DNA of 6,410 nucleotides from Ignavibacteriales bacterium UBA6490 (GTDB lineage Bacteria > Bacteroidota > Ignavibacteria > Ignavibacteriales > Ignavibacteriaceae): contig DJMM01000076.1 in assembly GCA_002435365.1 (NCBI GenBank), forward strand, positions 2,641 to 9,050, read 5' to 3'. The notes under the pieces were generated by a model, which saw nothing but the letters and a program-made list of their open reading frames with translations, ran no database searches and was not told the DNA's origin. Positions 6,223 to 6,410 of this stretch are shown here, piece after piece. Position 1 is the stretch's first letter; every line of letters starts with the position of its first letter. The position numbers were made by a program, and so were the translations under genes.

Positions 6223-6410
6223 AGCCGTTTTATATCTTCTCTATAAAAATAACAATAATCCCTGATTAGAAGAAGAAAAGAAAATGCAAGAAGGGACTGT
6301 ATGATGAAATTGCGCAGCAGGTTCTAAACCAACCCCTACCTGGTCTCAATCTGAGCCGGTTCAGTCCTCATTTTAATCAGGATAGCATCAGATCAGAATC
6401 AGATCAGTCC
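6223..6410. other. Upstream region of the ligase gene, no supported gene
   Basis: Both strands carry frequent stops; the longest reading frames with an ATG are only about ten codons (for example MRTEPAQIETR on the minus strand). The part near the ligase (6223-6290) is AT- and purine/pyrimidine-skewed and should hold the ligase promoter, but no box pair with good spacing was found. The outer part (6320-6410) is less AT-rich and contains short repeats. Confidence 0.4.
6376..6408. repeat. Three 11-bp units beginning ATCAG, running to the window edge
   Basis: Units begin at 6376, 6387 and 6398, each starting ATCAG. The last two are identical in 10 of 11 bases (ATCAGATCAGA and ATCAGATCAGT); the first shares ATCAG and then diverges. 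The array may continue past the window. It could be a small tandem repeat, a set of helically phased binding sites upstream of the ligase gene, or the edge of a larger repeat. Confidence 0.45.

Overview
The window looks like a polysaccharide or secondary-metabolite type locus from a bacterium with moderate to low GC content. AT-rich intergenic DNA, weak or absent Shine-Dalgarno sequences on most genes, and protein style suggest the Bacteroidota/Ignavibacteriota/Chlorobi side of the tree. This assignment is an impression, not a measurement. No rRNA, tRNA, CRISPR array, transposase or phage gene was seen.

Left part (1-1343). A minus-strand gene is cut by the left edge (1-107). It is divergent from a complete MTH1-like NUDIX hydrolase (300-764, +) across a very AT-rich spacer. 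The spacer holds a TTGACA-N17-TATGTT promoter candidate facing the cut gene and an unusual all-A/T 13-bp inverted repeat. The NUDIX gene converges tail to tail on a small class I SAM-dependent methyltransferase (786-1343, -).

Middle (1344-1595). A 252-bp divergent control region separates the methyltransferase from the following operon. It carries two perfect inverted repeats: 9-bp arms at 1414-1441 and 10-bp arms at 1494-1547.

Right part (1596-6222). This is the core of the window. A tightly overlapping plus-strand operon encodes a stand-alone acyl carrier protein (ACP), a full-length glutamine-dependent AsnB-type amidotransferase, and an atypical NAD-synthase-family PP-loop enzyme. It meets, with only 2 bp between stop codons, a minus-strand ANL-family (AMP-forming) acid:thiol ligase. 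A carrier protein, an adenylating ligase and two separate ATP-pyrophosphatase amide-forming enzymes form a coherent set. The inferred scheme is that the ligase activates a carboxylic, amino or hydroxy acid and loads it on the ACP (Ser37-phosphopantetheine), while the AsnB-like and NadE-like enzymes make amide bonds on the carried or final product. A similar combination (AMP ligase, ACP, AsnB-type amidotransferase) is known from exosortase/EPS-associated gene sets; the divergent NadE-like partner is the unusual component. The product cannot be read from sequence.

The right end (6223-6410) has no supported gene. It ends in short ATCAG repeats with an 11-bp period that run to the window edge.
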